From NCBI GenBank assembly GCA_029266635.1, contig JAQSWM010000002.1, positions 62,001 through 126,000 on the forward strand: a stretch of 64,000 nucleotides of DNA, read 5' to 3'. Source of the DNA: Sphingobacteriaceae bacterium. Its GTDB lineage: Bacteria; Bacteroidota; Bacteroidia; Sphingobacteriales; Sphingobacteriaceae. A model generated the notes under the pieces. That model had not been told where the DNA came from. It searched no databases and saw only the letters and a program-made list of their open reading frames with translations. Below, piece after piece: positions 36,119-44,699 of this stretch; position 1 is the stretch's first letter, and every line of letters begins with the position of its first letter. A program made the position numbers and the translations under genes.

Positions 36119-38224
36119 ATGAAAATAAAAGTAGGTGCAATTATAGCCTTGTTTGCTGTTTCGGTGTTCCCATCGGTAGGATTTGCCCAACAAGCCTGGC
36201 GCTCTGAGTTGTTGAAGTACATCAACACCAAACTTGCCAAACCTGATGGTGGCTACGGCTGGGAAGATCAGTACGATTCGCACCTCGCTCCAACTTTTGC
36301 TGTTACTGGAATTTTAAAGGATATCGGTGCGCTTCCGGCGGATAAAGCTAAGCTCGCTGAATTCATCCGCACACATCATCCGCAAAGAGGAGCCAATCAG
36401 GAGGCTGGGCCAAGCGGCACAAACATGCGGGATTTGATATATCAGCAAATCCAGGGTATTTTGTGGTTGGGCGGCGATGTGTCGTCTTTCAAAGACGAGG
36501 TGAAGGCATGGAAATCGCAGGCGGGAGCTCTCTCGAATTTCGAAGGCCATAAATACGCTGGTTTGTACCAGGAGACAATGACGCCGATATGCAATGCTCT
36601 CGTGGGAACTGAAATGCAGAACAAAGCTGCTTTCATTCAATACCTCGAGAGCCGGCGCAGGTCCAATGGCAGTTTTAACAACGCACCAACTTCCGCCGGA
36701 GGTGATGGCAACATCCTGAACACGTACTGGAGCTTAGTTGCCTGGGGCGCACTTGGCGAAGCACAAAAGCAAAGCGCCGAAACAGTTTTATGGCTTCAGT
36801 CGTGCCAGTTAAAAAATGGCGGCTTTACTCACCAGCCGAATCCAACAATCGGTGTGAACGATGATGTTGCTTACACCTGGGCAGCAATCAAAGCGTTGCA
36901 GCTTTTGGGTGCCAAGCCGTCAAACGTGCAGGCAGCAATCAACTATTTAGCTTGTTTGCGCAATGCGGATGGAGGCTTCGGACCACGAGAGGGCTTACAC
37001 TCTACCCCAATGGCATCGTTCTACGCTGTGGATGCGCTCAAGGCTTTAGATGCTTTGTCGGCCCTGGATAAAGCTCGGAAACCAACGGAGATTAAAGAAC
37101 CAAAGGCGGATTTAAAAGGCTACAAAACCTACACAGTACAGTTCCAGGGACAGGGGCAGGGCAGCCCGCAAGAAGCGGTTGTGCTTGCTAAGAAGCTGAA
37201 GATAGACTTATGGGGCGTAAAATATCCCGCTGATGGCTGGGTAGTGGCGGCACAGAAGATTGCAAATGAGAGGAAAGTTCCGGTTACATTTTTTGTGTCG
37301 AACGAGCCGCACGATAATGAATTGATCATCCCCGGTATGGGCTCTTTTAACCATGTTTTGGACTATATCGCTCCAGCAAACGCACCAATCCATTTTGCCG
37401 ACAGCGCAACATTTGATCAGATGAAAGAAACCACACTGGAGCAACTAAAAGCTGCCAATGGCGGGCTAATGCTTCAGGTTAGCAATAACGAGCCTTTAGC
37501 CCGAATCCTGCTGGATGAGTCAATAAATAACTTCTTTTATTTGGGGATCAGCACGGTGCACTTCGGTCAAAATTTCATGTTCTGGCTCCCTTATCTTGCT
37601 GAATATCGTTACCGTCTTCCTTTGGTCACTTTGCAGGATGCGCACGGTACGGAATCCTGGTGGTGGGGCGAAGAGCTCATTAATCACCGGAATGTGTTCA
37701 TTGCTAAAGAACCCACGTATGATGCAATGGTGACAGCACTCCGAAATAACTTGATTGTAGGAATCAGGCACGATAGCATCAGCGACTACAAGACTAGAAT
37801 GTTTGGCGGAACCGAAGCCGCCCGCAAGTTTATATCTGCCAAAGAAGCCGACTGGAAGTGGTGGATTACGCCGGATCATCTGGTTAGGCCAGACGCTGCA
37901 ATCACGGTAATTTCTAAAGACGATAAGTTTGAAGCTGGAAAGCCTGAATCAGGATTGAATATTCGGGTACGCACGCGCTGGAATACCGTCCGGCAAACTT
38001 TGAAATCTGCAGCCGTGACTTTGCAACAGCTTAAGGTGGACGGCAAAATAGTGTCTTTTGAAGAAGTAATAAAGAAAAGCCCGCGGGGCGAGGGCACTGC
38101 AGATGTTTATTATCTGTACAAATGGGGGACCCCATCAAAGGGCTTACACCAGATTGAGGCGACGGTGAAAGACCTTTCTACTAATGCTGTCAAAACGTAT
38201 AAAGAAACGTTCATTCAAAAGTAA
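36119..38224 (+). CDS. Exported alpha/alpha-toroid (prenyltransferase/squalene-oxidase repeat) fusion protein
   Basis: A 701-residue protein with a signal peptide (about 1-24, ending GFAQ). Residues about 28-315 carry toroid repeats like those of terpenoid cyclases and prenyltransferases: PDGGYGWEDQYDSHLAPTFA, SNGSFNN ... NTYWSLVAWGALG, KNGGFTHQP ... DVAYTWAAIKALQLLG and ADGGFGPREG. The remaining 370 residues (from about 330) are not recognised, with aromatic, strand-rich segments such as FHFGQNFMFWLPYLAEYRY-like GQNFMFWLPYLAEYRYR and TESWWWGEELINHRN. The toroid here is more likely a glycan-binding or lyase-like scaffold than a terpene enzyme. Its gene is 1 base after the beta-galactosidase. 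Confidence 0.75.
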   Translation: MKIKVGAIIALFAVSVFPSVGFAQQAWRSELLKYINTKLAKPDGGYGWEDQYDSHLAPTFAVTGILKDIGALPADKAKLAEFIRTHHPQRGANQEAGPSGTNMRDLIYQQIQGILWLGGDVSSFKDEVKAWKSQAGALSNFEGHKYAGLYQETMTPICNALVGTEMQNKAAFIQYLESRRRSNGSFNNAPTSAGGDGNILNTYWSLVAWGALGEAQKQSAETVLWLQSCQLKNGGFTHQPNPTIGVNDDVAYTWAAIKALQLLGAKPSNVQAAINYLACLRNADGGFGPREGLHSTPMASFYAVDALKALDALSALDKARKPTEIKEPKADLKGYKTYTVQFQGQGQGSPQEAVVLAKKLKIDLWGVKYPADGWVVAAQKIANERKVPVTFFVSNEPHDNELIIPGMGSFNHVLDYIAPANAPIHFADSATFDQMKETTLEQLKAANGGLMLQVSNNEPLARILLDESINNFFYLGISTVHFGQNFMFWLPYLAEYRYRLPLVTLQDAHGTESWWWGEELINHRNVFIAKEPTYDAMVTALRNNLIVGIRHDSISDYKTRMFGGTEAARKFISAKEADWKWWITPDHLVRPDAAITVISKDDKFEAGKPESGLNIRVRTRWNTVRQTLKSAAVTLQQLKVDGKIVSFEEVIKKSPRGEGTADVYYLYKWGTPSKGLHQIEATVKDLSTNAVKTYKETFIQK

Positions 38225-38228
38225 GGAT

Positions 38229-39665
38229 ATGAAAAGTACCAAAACACTGTTTCTTTCGGGGCTAAGCCTTTTGGTTGGAGCCTTGGCTGCGGGCTGCGTG
38301 GCGGCTAAGAAGGATTTAGCGGCAAATTCAAAACCCAACATCATTTACATAATGGCAGATGATCTTGGATATGGCGAAGTTGGCTTCATGGGTCAGGATA
38401 AGATCAAAACTCCGAATATTGACCAGCTTGCCAAAGAGGGAATTATTTTCACCGAGCACTATGCAGGCACGTCAGTTTGCGGCCCTTCTCGGGCAGCTTT
38501 GATGACAGGGATAAACACCGCTCACGCCCACGTACGGGAACTTTCTGCTTATACTTTGAGCGGTAAGTCAATTGATCTTGAAAGTTATGAAGTAACCGTT
38601 GCGCAGGAGTTAAAACGTGCCGGGTACACAACAGGAATTATCGGCAAGTGGGGGCTCGACGAGAGCAACACCACCGGCAACACCTTGGACCACGGCTTTG
38701 ACTTTTTCTACGGCTATAAAACTCACACCGAGGCGCATCATTATTATCCGCCTTACATTTGGGTGAACCGCGACAAAGTAGTCCTCAAGGACAATGTGAC
38801 TTTGGAAAAGAAAGGCACTTATTCAAACGACGAGTTCACAGCTCAGGCACTCAAATTCATTGGTCAGAATAAAGCTAAACCTTTCTTCCTTTACCTGCCT
38901 TACACTATTCCTCACAACGAGATCACTGTTCCTGAGGAGTCGAAGAAACAGTACGAAAACCTTGGCTGGCCTAAGCGGCCCATGACACAAGGTCACTACT
39001 ACCACGATGCAGAAGGGAATACCACATTCGCCGGCATGGTATCGCGGCTGGACAATTACGTTGGTCAAATCCTCGCAGAGTTAAAGAAGCAAGGAATTGA
39101 CCAGAACACCATGGTTGTATTTACCAGCGATAACGGGCCTGCGTTTAACACGGAATTCTTTAATGCTGCCGGTCCCTTACGAGGAGGAAAGTTGACGATG
39201 TATGAAGGCGGAATCCGTATCCCATTTGCTGCACGCTGGCCAGCCAAAATAAAACCTAACTCCAAAACTGATCAGGCTGCAGCCTTTTGGGATTTTCTTC
39301 CCACAGCTTGTGAGATGGCAGGAATTAAGCCGACCAAAGAGGTTGATGGCATCTCGTACCTTCCTACTTTAACCGGCAATGCCAAAGCGCAAAAACAGCA
39401 CGACTTTTTGTACTGGGAAGTGAACGAGTCCCGCGGTCCGCTGCAGGCAATCAGGATGGGCAAGTGGAAAGGAATTGAGCAATATCAAAAACCTTTCGAG
39501 TTGTATGATCTGAGTACGGATATTGGCGAAACAATTAATCTCGCCGACAAATACCCGGACATTGTTGCTAAAATAAAAGGTACCATGATTGCCACACGCA
39601 CAGACAATCCTGAATTCCCGCTTACCAAACGGAAAGCACATTACGGCAACGACGGCGCTGAATAG
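38229..39665 (+). CDS. Sulfatase, lipoprotein (family S1)
   Basis: A 478-residue protein from ATG 38229. Its signal has a lipobox ending at Cys23 (ALAAGC). Metal-binding DDLGYGEVG is at 44-52. The sulfatase signature SVCGPSRAALMTG contains Cys84, which must be oxidised to formylglycine. Further motifs are GKWGLDE, and FTSDNGPAF with a catalytic metal Asp/Asn pair. It cleaves sulfate esters from glycans. It is third in the beta-galactosidase operon, 4 bases after the toroid gene. The Cys-type site needs a maturase, and one is encoded at 46412. Confidence 0.94.
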   Translation: MKSTKTLFLSGLSLLVGALAAGCVAAKKDLAANSKPNIIYIMADDLGYGEVGFMGQDKIKTPNIDQLAKEGIIFTEHYAGTSVCGPSRAALMTGINTAHAHVRELSAYTLSGKSIDLESYEVTVAQELKRAGYTTGIIGKWGLDESNTTGNTLDHGFDFFYGYKTHTEAHHYYPPYIWVNRDKVVLKDNVTLEKKGTYSNDEFTAQALKFIGQNKAKPFFLYLPYTIPHNEITVPEESKKQYENLGWPKRPMTQGHYYHDAEGNTTFAGMVSRLDNYVGQILAELKKQGIDQNTMVVFTSDNGPAFNTEFFNAAGPLRGGKLTMYEGGIRIPFAARWPAKIKPNSKTDQAAAFWDFLPTACEMAGIKPTKEVDGISYLPTLTGNAKAQKQHDFLYWEVNESRGPLQAIRMGKWKGIEQYQKPFELYDLSTDIGETINLADKYPDIVAKIKGTMIATRTDNPEFPLTKRKAHYGNDGAE

Positions 39666-39732
39666 TTTTAAAAATATTTAAAATTCCAGACGCAGAATAA
39701 CTCTGCTATGGCTTGCTTTTAGCAAAATTTGT

Positions 39733-40818
39733 CTACAAATCCTGCTTCATCGCCTTGTACAACGAATCTGCAAGCAAGGCTGCGCCTTTTACTGTTAAAT
39801 GCACTTTGTCGGTATTTTCACCTGGTTGCAGATTATCAAGAGAAGTAATGGTTTCTCCCGGAATGAAATAAAGCTTTTTATCAGCCAACTGAAACTCGCT
39901 TACAACCCGGCGCACAACATCCCGGTATTGTTCAGTGGTTGCTTGGGTCTTAGCGTTCATCTTCGTTTTGGTATAAAGCAGGCTGATGCAGAAGATTTTC
40001 GCCTTCGGCTGATTCTTCCTGATCTCCGCCAAAAACTCCCGATAATCTTTTTCGAATTGCGCAACAGGCTTACTTTCGCCGTTCATGTCGTTATAGCCAA
40101 TCAGAACGGTGATTAGATCGGCTTTTGGCAGTTCTGCCGACATCCGGGCAACCGGCATAGAAATCCGGGCGCTTCCCACCGCCAGGTTGTACAAATCCAT
40201 TCCGAGTTTTTGAGAAAGCAGGTACGGATAAGTGAAATAGCTGAAGCCATCCTGCCCGCGACCATGTGTGATGCTATCGCCAAAACTGATATAAACAGCC
40301 TTCTTTTCCGGTTTAAATCTTAAAAGCGAGCTGTTGTTAGCTATCTCAAATCCTGTGAGGGAAAGGTTGGAGTAGCTTGGCAGGACAATCTCGTAAGTGG
40401 CGGCGCCATTGGGCAATGAGTCGAGCTTTAAAGTGTAACCATTCTTCGCGTCTTCGGCAGTGAACTCAACTGCTTTGAAGAATGATCCGTTGCGGATAAT
40501 GCCAAAATAGCCTTTTTCGCTCAAGCCCTGCTCTGGGCTGAACTTGAGATGAATGGAAGAGCTGTTGGTTTTAAATTCAATGCTCACGCCGCTCGTGGTC
40601 CGGGCAGTCTGTGCTGGGAACATGCGCTCCTTGTCGGGAGAGTTGAGCACGGCATCAGAAAAGCGTTGATAAAATAGCTTTTCCGGCGAGCGTGTCACGA
40701 AGGCTGCTCCTTTCACATAGATGCGTTTGCTGTTGAGAGGTATGTTTTTGGCATTTGTGATACCAGTGCCGGCTACATAAATTAGCAGAGCGAGAATTAA
40801 TTTAAAACTGATTTTCAT
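39733..40818 (-). CDS. Exported SGNH-hydrolase carbohydrate esterase
   Basis: A 361-residue protein with a signal peptide (about 1-23, ending ITNAK). The N-terminal 150 residues look like the jelly-roll domain of CE2/CE20-type esterases (RTTSGVSIEFKTNSSSIHLKF). The catalytic domain has SFGDSITHGRGQDG (nucleophile Ser), GYNDMNG (oxyanion Asn) and TDKVHLTVKGAALLAD (Asp/His). It probably removes acetyl groups from sugars. It is convergent with the first sulfatase and divergent from the PHP-fold lipoprotein. Confidence 0.88.
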   Translation of the reverse strand: MKISFKLILALLIYVAGTGITNAKNIPLNSKRIYVKGAAFVTRSPEKLFYQRFSDAVLNSPDKERMFPAQTARTTSGVSIEFKTNSSSIHLKFSPEQGLSEKGYFGIIRNGSFFKAVEFTAEDAKNGYTLKLDSLPNGAATYEIVLPSYSNLSLTGFEIANNSSLLRFKPEKKAVYISFGDSITHGRGQDGFSYFTYPYLLSQKLGMDLYNLAVGSARISMPVARMSAELPKADLITVLIGYNDMNGESKPVAQFEKDYREFLAEIRKNQPKAKIFCISLLYTKTKMNAKTQATTEQYRDVVRRVVSEFQLADKKLYFIPGETITSLDNLQPGENTDKVHLTVKGAALLADSLYKAMKQDL

Positions 40819-40978
40819 TCTTAAACGTGCTTGATACTGTTTGTTTTGATGATTCTTTCAAAGCTAATTTATTAAACGAATTTTGATGTCAGACATGTAA
40901 ATGCTTAAACGTAACATTCGCTATACAAACCTTCTAAGCATTAGAAAATAGCAATATTTGATTAAAGCAAACTAATCA

Positions 40979-42211
40979 ATGACATTCCTGAAAGTTCAAT
41001 TAGGCTGCGGTGTGGCAGCTGTGGCGCTATTAGTAACATCGTGCGCAAGTGTGCAGGTAAAAAAGGCCGAACCTGTATATCAAATTTATGCCGGCAGCAC
41101 TCATGCCCACACGGCATACACAAGTTCGCACGGGGCTAACCTTCAGCATCTGCCAAACGAAAAGAAGTTTCTTTTCATTGACTCGAACAGCGTTGGTCAC
41201 GCCATTAACAGCGTGCCGGTTAAAGATCCTGAAAAAGCTCAGGGACCACCGTCAGCGCATTTTGCTTTGGCTAAATCGCTCGGCTACGACTGGTATGTTA
41301 CCACCGACCACTCGCAGGAGCCAAGCTTTTACCCCACAAGCCCCAATGCTCCGGATTGGATCGCATCGCATAATCAGGCTAAAGCCGCTACAGACAAAAA
41401 TTTTGTTGCAATATCCGGGTACGAGCACTCAGAAAACAACGGGCCAGGCGCTACCGGCCACCTGAACGTAATCAACAGCAGATCGTATCTCAATGCACTT
41501 GCACCAGGTATGGACATCAAATATTTATACAAATGGCTTGACACGGTTTCTTCATACGATGGCAATCCGGTGGTAGCAACTTTCAATCACCCAAGTGCGA
41601 AAGGCTACGACAATTGGGCTTACCGCGATCCGAAGGTAACCGACATTATCACCATGCTGGAACTTATTAATTCTAATAAGAACATCCACTACGATGGTTT
41701 CGTAAATGCGCTGGATGCAGGTTGGAAAGTGTCGCCGGTTTGCGGAAATGATAACCACGGGCTTGAGGGAATCAAGAATTCAAAATCCCGCACCTTTGTT
41801 TTGGCTACCGCGAAAACCAAGGCCGCTATCCTTGACGCCATGAAAAATCGCCGCACCTACGCAGCTTTGGAAGGAAACATCCAGTGCCGATACACAGTAA
41901 ATGGCGAGATCATGGGATCAACGCTAAAGAGCCCAACCTCGTTTAAATTCGATATCCAGGTTAGTGACCCTGACGTATCTGATCCCAAGGATAAAATCAC
42001 ACGTATTGACATTGTAAAAGACAACGGAACAGTAGTTGAAACCTACAACGTGCCTATTCCCGCGCATTCGGTAAAATGGAGCCCAACCATCACAGACGCT
42101 GCGAACAAGTACTTCTTTGTTCGCGTTTGGAGCGATGGCGGAGCTGACGCAGGAAAAGTCGACGCAACCAAACCCATAGCATGGCTGGCTCCAGTCTGGA
42201 CAGGAAGATAA
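40979..42211 (+). CDS. PHP-fold metal-dependent phosphoesterase-like lipoprotein
   Basis: A 410-residue protein with a lipobox ending at Cys22 (LLVTSC). PHP-domain metal motifs are present: GSTHAHTAYTSS near residue 37, WYVTTDHSQE, AISGYEHSENN, FNHPSAKG and GNDNHGLEG. The C-terminal part (about 310-405) is an Ig-like or beta-sandwich domain. Such exported PHP proteins are often encoded in glycan catabolic regions. The substrate is unknown, and phosphate-ester hydrolysis is only a family-based guess. It precedes the long operon by 130 bases and may be separate, as a hairpin follows. Confidence 0.82.
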   Translation: MTFLKVQLGCGVAAVALLVTSCASVQVKKAEPVYQIYAGSTHAHTAYTSSHGANLQHLPNEKKFLFIDSNSVGHAINSVPVKDPEKAQGPPSAHFALAKSLGYDWYVTTDHSQEPSFYPTSPNAPDWIASHNQAKAATDKNFVAISGYEHSENNGPGATGHLNVINSRSYLNALAPGMDIKYLYKWLDTVSSYDGNPVVATFNHPSAKGYDNWAYRDPKVTDIITMLELINSNKNIHYDGFVNALDAGWKVSPVCGNDNHGLEGIKNSKSRTFVLATAKTKAAILDAMKNRRTYAALEGNIQCRYTVNGEIMGSTLKSPTSFKFDIQVSDPDVSDPKDKITRIDIVKDNGTVVETYNVPIPAHSVKWSPTITDAANKYFFVRVWSDGGADAGKVDATKPIAWLAPVWTGR

Positions 42212-42232
42212 ATGTTCAATATACGTTGCAAC

Positions 42233-42256
42233 GCCCTGGCATCAGCCGGGGCTTTG
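42233..42256 (+). terminator. Possible terminator after the PHP lipoprotein gene
   Basis: GCCCTGGC (42233-42240) pairs with GCCGGGGC (42245-42252), with one G-U pair and an ATCA loop. Only a short TTTGCTG tail follows, so termination may be weak. Confidence 0.5.
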
Positions 42257-42341
42257 CTGTTGTTAGGAGATAACCTCTTGCAAATGTTACAAACCTGCTT
42301 GCCTAATTAAAGCAGAAACCGCTACTTTCATATTCCCAATT

Positions 42342-43976
42342 ATGAGCTCGAATTTTAGGTTCCTGTTGTCAGTATTTGTTGCGGTTTTTTGCTTACTTGC
42401 AGGCGCTTCTTACCCACAAAAAGCCTCTGAAAAGGTTCAGAAACCGAACATTCTATGGCTGGTTACTGAAGATATCAGCCCTTTCATTTCCAGCTATGGC
42501 GATGCTACCGCTAAAACTCCGAACTTAGACCGGCTTGCCCGTGAAGGGGTTCGATACGCCAATGTTTTTGATGTTTCGGGAGTTTGCGCACCAAGCCGTT
42601 CATGCTTGATTACGGGCATGTATCCCACCTCAATTGGCACCGATAACATGCGTACGCTGAATGCTTTTCCTGAAATCGGGATACCGAAATATTCAGTGGT
42701 GCTACCGCCGGAAGTCAAGATGTTCAGCGAACTAATGCGCAAAGGCGGCTACTACTGCACAAATAACAACAAACAGGATTATCAGTTCGTGGCACCGAAA
42801 TCGGGCTGGGATGAAAGCAGTAAAAACGCTCATTGGCGCAATGGCCCGCAGGGGAAGCCTTTTTTCTCAGTCTTCAACTTTGAAGTCACGCATGAATCCC
42901 AGATATGGAAAAAGAAAAACGACCCCTTGCTGGTTGATCCTGCTAAAGTTCCGCTGCCTCCATACTATCCTGAGTCGCCGGTTATTAGAAAAGACGTTGC
43001 CCGGATGTACTCCAATATCATGGAAATGGATCAGCAGGTTGGCGAAATCCTGAGACAGCTTGAAGCGGATGGTTTGCTGGATAAAACCATCATTGTTTGG
43101 TACTCGGATAACGGCGGACCGCTGCCACGCGGCAAACGCGAAATTTACGATACGGGCCTTCACGTGCCGATGATCATCCGCTTTCCGAACAAACAGCAAG
43201 CAGGGACTGTGCAGAGCCAGCTTGTAAGTTTTGTGGATTTTGCGCCATCTACCCTCACGATGGCGGGCGTGCCGGTTCCGCAATACATGCAAGGCAAAAT
43301 TACATTTGGTGTTAACGGGCCGAAAGAAAACCGTAAATATGTTTTTGCTGCCCGCGACAGGATGGATTCTGAGTACGATATGGTGAGAGCGGTAAGAGAC
43401 AGCCGCTACAAGTACATCAGGAACTTTCAGCCCGAGAAGCCGTACATGCAAAATATTATCTACCGCAAAGACATGGATTTAATGCGGGAACTGCTTAAGT
43501 TTGAAGCAGAAGGGAAATTAAATCCGGTACAGCAGCTTTGGTTTAGAAAGAGCAAGCCTCAGGATGAGTTTTACGATACTTTGAACGATCCCTACGAACT
43601 GAACAATTTAATAGCCGATCCTCAATTCACAGCTAAGATCAACGAGTTAAAGGCGGCTCTTGCTGATTGGATGAAATTGACAGATGATAAAGGTTTTATC
43701 CCTGAGAAGAAATGGATAGAATCTTTTTGGCCGGCGATGAAACAGCCTGCAACTCAGGATCCGGTTTTCAGCCAGAACGGAGGAACGGTATCAATTGCGT
43801 CGGCAACAGATGGAGCATCCATTTCTTACCAGGTTATCGCCAAGGGGCAGCAAGTGAAAGAAAAGCAGTGGCGGGTTTATACCGGTCCGGTAAAGCTGGC
43901 CGACAACCAAACCGTGGCAGCAATTGCTGAAAGGATTGGCTATAAAAGCAGTGCCATTAAGGAGTTTAGCAAATAA
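42342..43976 (+). CDS. Sulfatase, exported
   Basis: A 544-residue protein with a signal peptide (about 1-26). The sulfatase motif GVCAPSRSCLITG contains Cys82, the formylglycine precursor. Metal-ligand segments VTEDISPF (the usual DD is replaced by ED) and WYSDNGGPLPRGKRE are present. The C-terminal 80 residues (about 465-544) resemble a beta-sandwich of the chitobiase/CBM-like type, with SQNGGTVSIASATDGASISYQ and AIAERIGYKSS. It is the first gene of the long run to 60569. Substrate unknown. It belongs to the S1 family by motif. Confidence 0.92.
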   Translation: MSSNFRFLLSVFVAVFCLLAGASYPQKASEKVQKPNILWLVTEDISPFISSYGDATAKTPNLDRLAREGVRYANVFDVSGVCAPSRSCLITGMYPTSIGTDNMRTLNAFPEIGIPKYSVVLPPEVKMFSELMRKGGYYCTNNNKQDYQFVAPKSGWDESSKNAHWRNGPQGKPFFSVFNFEVTHESQIWKKKNDPLLVDPAKVPLPPYYPESPVIRKDVARMYSNIMEMDQQVGEILRQLEADGLLDKTIIVWYSDNGGPLPRGKREIYDTGLHVPMIIRFPNKQQAGTVQSQLVSFVDFAPSTLTMAGVPVPQYMQGKITFGVNGPKENRKYVFAARDRMDSEYDMVRAVRDSRYKYIRNFQPEKPYMQNIIYRKDMDLMRELLKFEAEGKLNPVQQLWFRKSKPQDEFYDTLNDPYELNNLIADPQFTAKINELKAALADWMKLTDDKGFIPEKKWIESFWPAMKQPATQDPVFSQNGGTVSIASATDGASISYQVIAKGQQVKEKQWRVYTGPVKLADNQTVAAIAERIGYKSSAIKEFSK

Positions 43977-44034
43977 TACTATCACCAATTATAACATCGG
44001 CGCAAGCCTCTAATCAAAATATAAAATCACACTA

Positions 44035-44682
44035 ATGGATAGAAGAGAAGCCATCAGGAATGTAGCCATACTAATGGGCGGCGCCATTTCTGCTACCACA
44101 ATGGGCGTTTTGTTTGATAGCTGCAATCAGCCGTCGGAGAAAACAGCCGGCAACACCAAAGATTTGTTCAGCGACAACCACAAAGCGCTGATAACAGAGA
44201 TATCCGACATCATTATTCCCACAACCGATTCACCGGGAGCTAAGGCTGCCGGCGTTGGCCCGTTTGTGGCTATGATGATGAACGAGTGCTATCCTGAAAA
44301 GGCACAGAAAGCATTTGTTGATGGGCTTGACGATGTAGAAGACCGTTCAAAATCGAAGTTCAGTAAATCTTTCATGGAGCTTTCTGTAGCACAACGCAAC
44401 GAGGTTATCAAATCCATCGCAGACGAAACCGTTCAGAAAAGGAAAGAAGATAAAGAGAAGGAGAAAAAGGATGCTGATAAGCAGGCTACAACAGTAAAAA
44501 GCAAGGGCACAAATGATCCGGTGAAGAATGTTTATTTCTTCCAATTGATGCGTGACCTTACGCTGCTTGGCTATTTCTCTTCAGAAGTAGGAACCACCAA
44601 AGCGCTTGCCTATGTGCAGGTGCCCGGCCGTTATGAAGGATGCACTGATTTAAAACCTGGTCAAAAAGCCTGGGCTATCTAA
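44035..44682 (+). CDS. Gluconate 2-dehydrogenase subunit 3 family protein
   Basis: A 215-residue protein. The amino terminus MDRREAIRNVAILMGG resembles a Tat signal, with a possible lipid-anchor Cys30 (LFDSC). The mature part matches the small gamma subunit of GMC dehydrogenases: ITEISDIIIPTTDSPGAKAAGV, MMNECYP, then FFQLMRDLTLLGYFSSEVGTTKALAY. In characterised complexes this subunit is needed for folding and Tat export of the flavoprotein. The GMC gene begins 17 bases downstream. A Lys/Glu-rich central stretch is unusual but in frame. Confidence 0.9.
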   Translation: MDRREAIRNVAILMGGAISATTMGVLFDSCNQPSEKTAGNTKDLFSDNHKALITEISDIIIPTTDSPGAKAAGVGPFVAMMMNECYPEKAQKAFVDGLDDVEDRSKSKFSKSFMELSVAQRNEVIKSIADETVQKRKEDKEKEKKDADKQATTVKSKGTNDPVKNVYFFQLMRDLTLLGYFSSEVGTTKALAYVQVPGRYEGCTDLKPGQKAWAI

Positions 44683-44699
44683 TTTTAATATTCGAAAAG

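Noticed and set aside
39666-39683. AT-only palindrome TTTTAAA-AATA-TTTAAAA after the first sulfatase gene
   Set aside because: The stem has no G or C and no separate T tract, so it cannot be called as a terminator.
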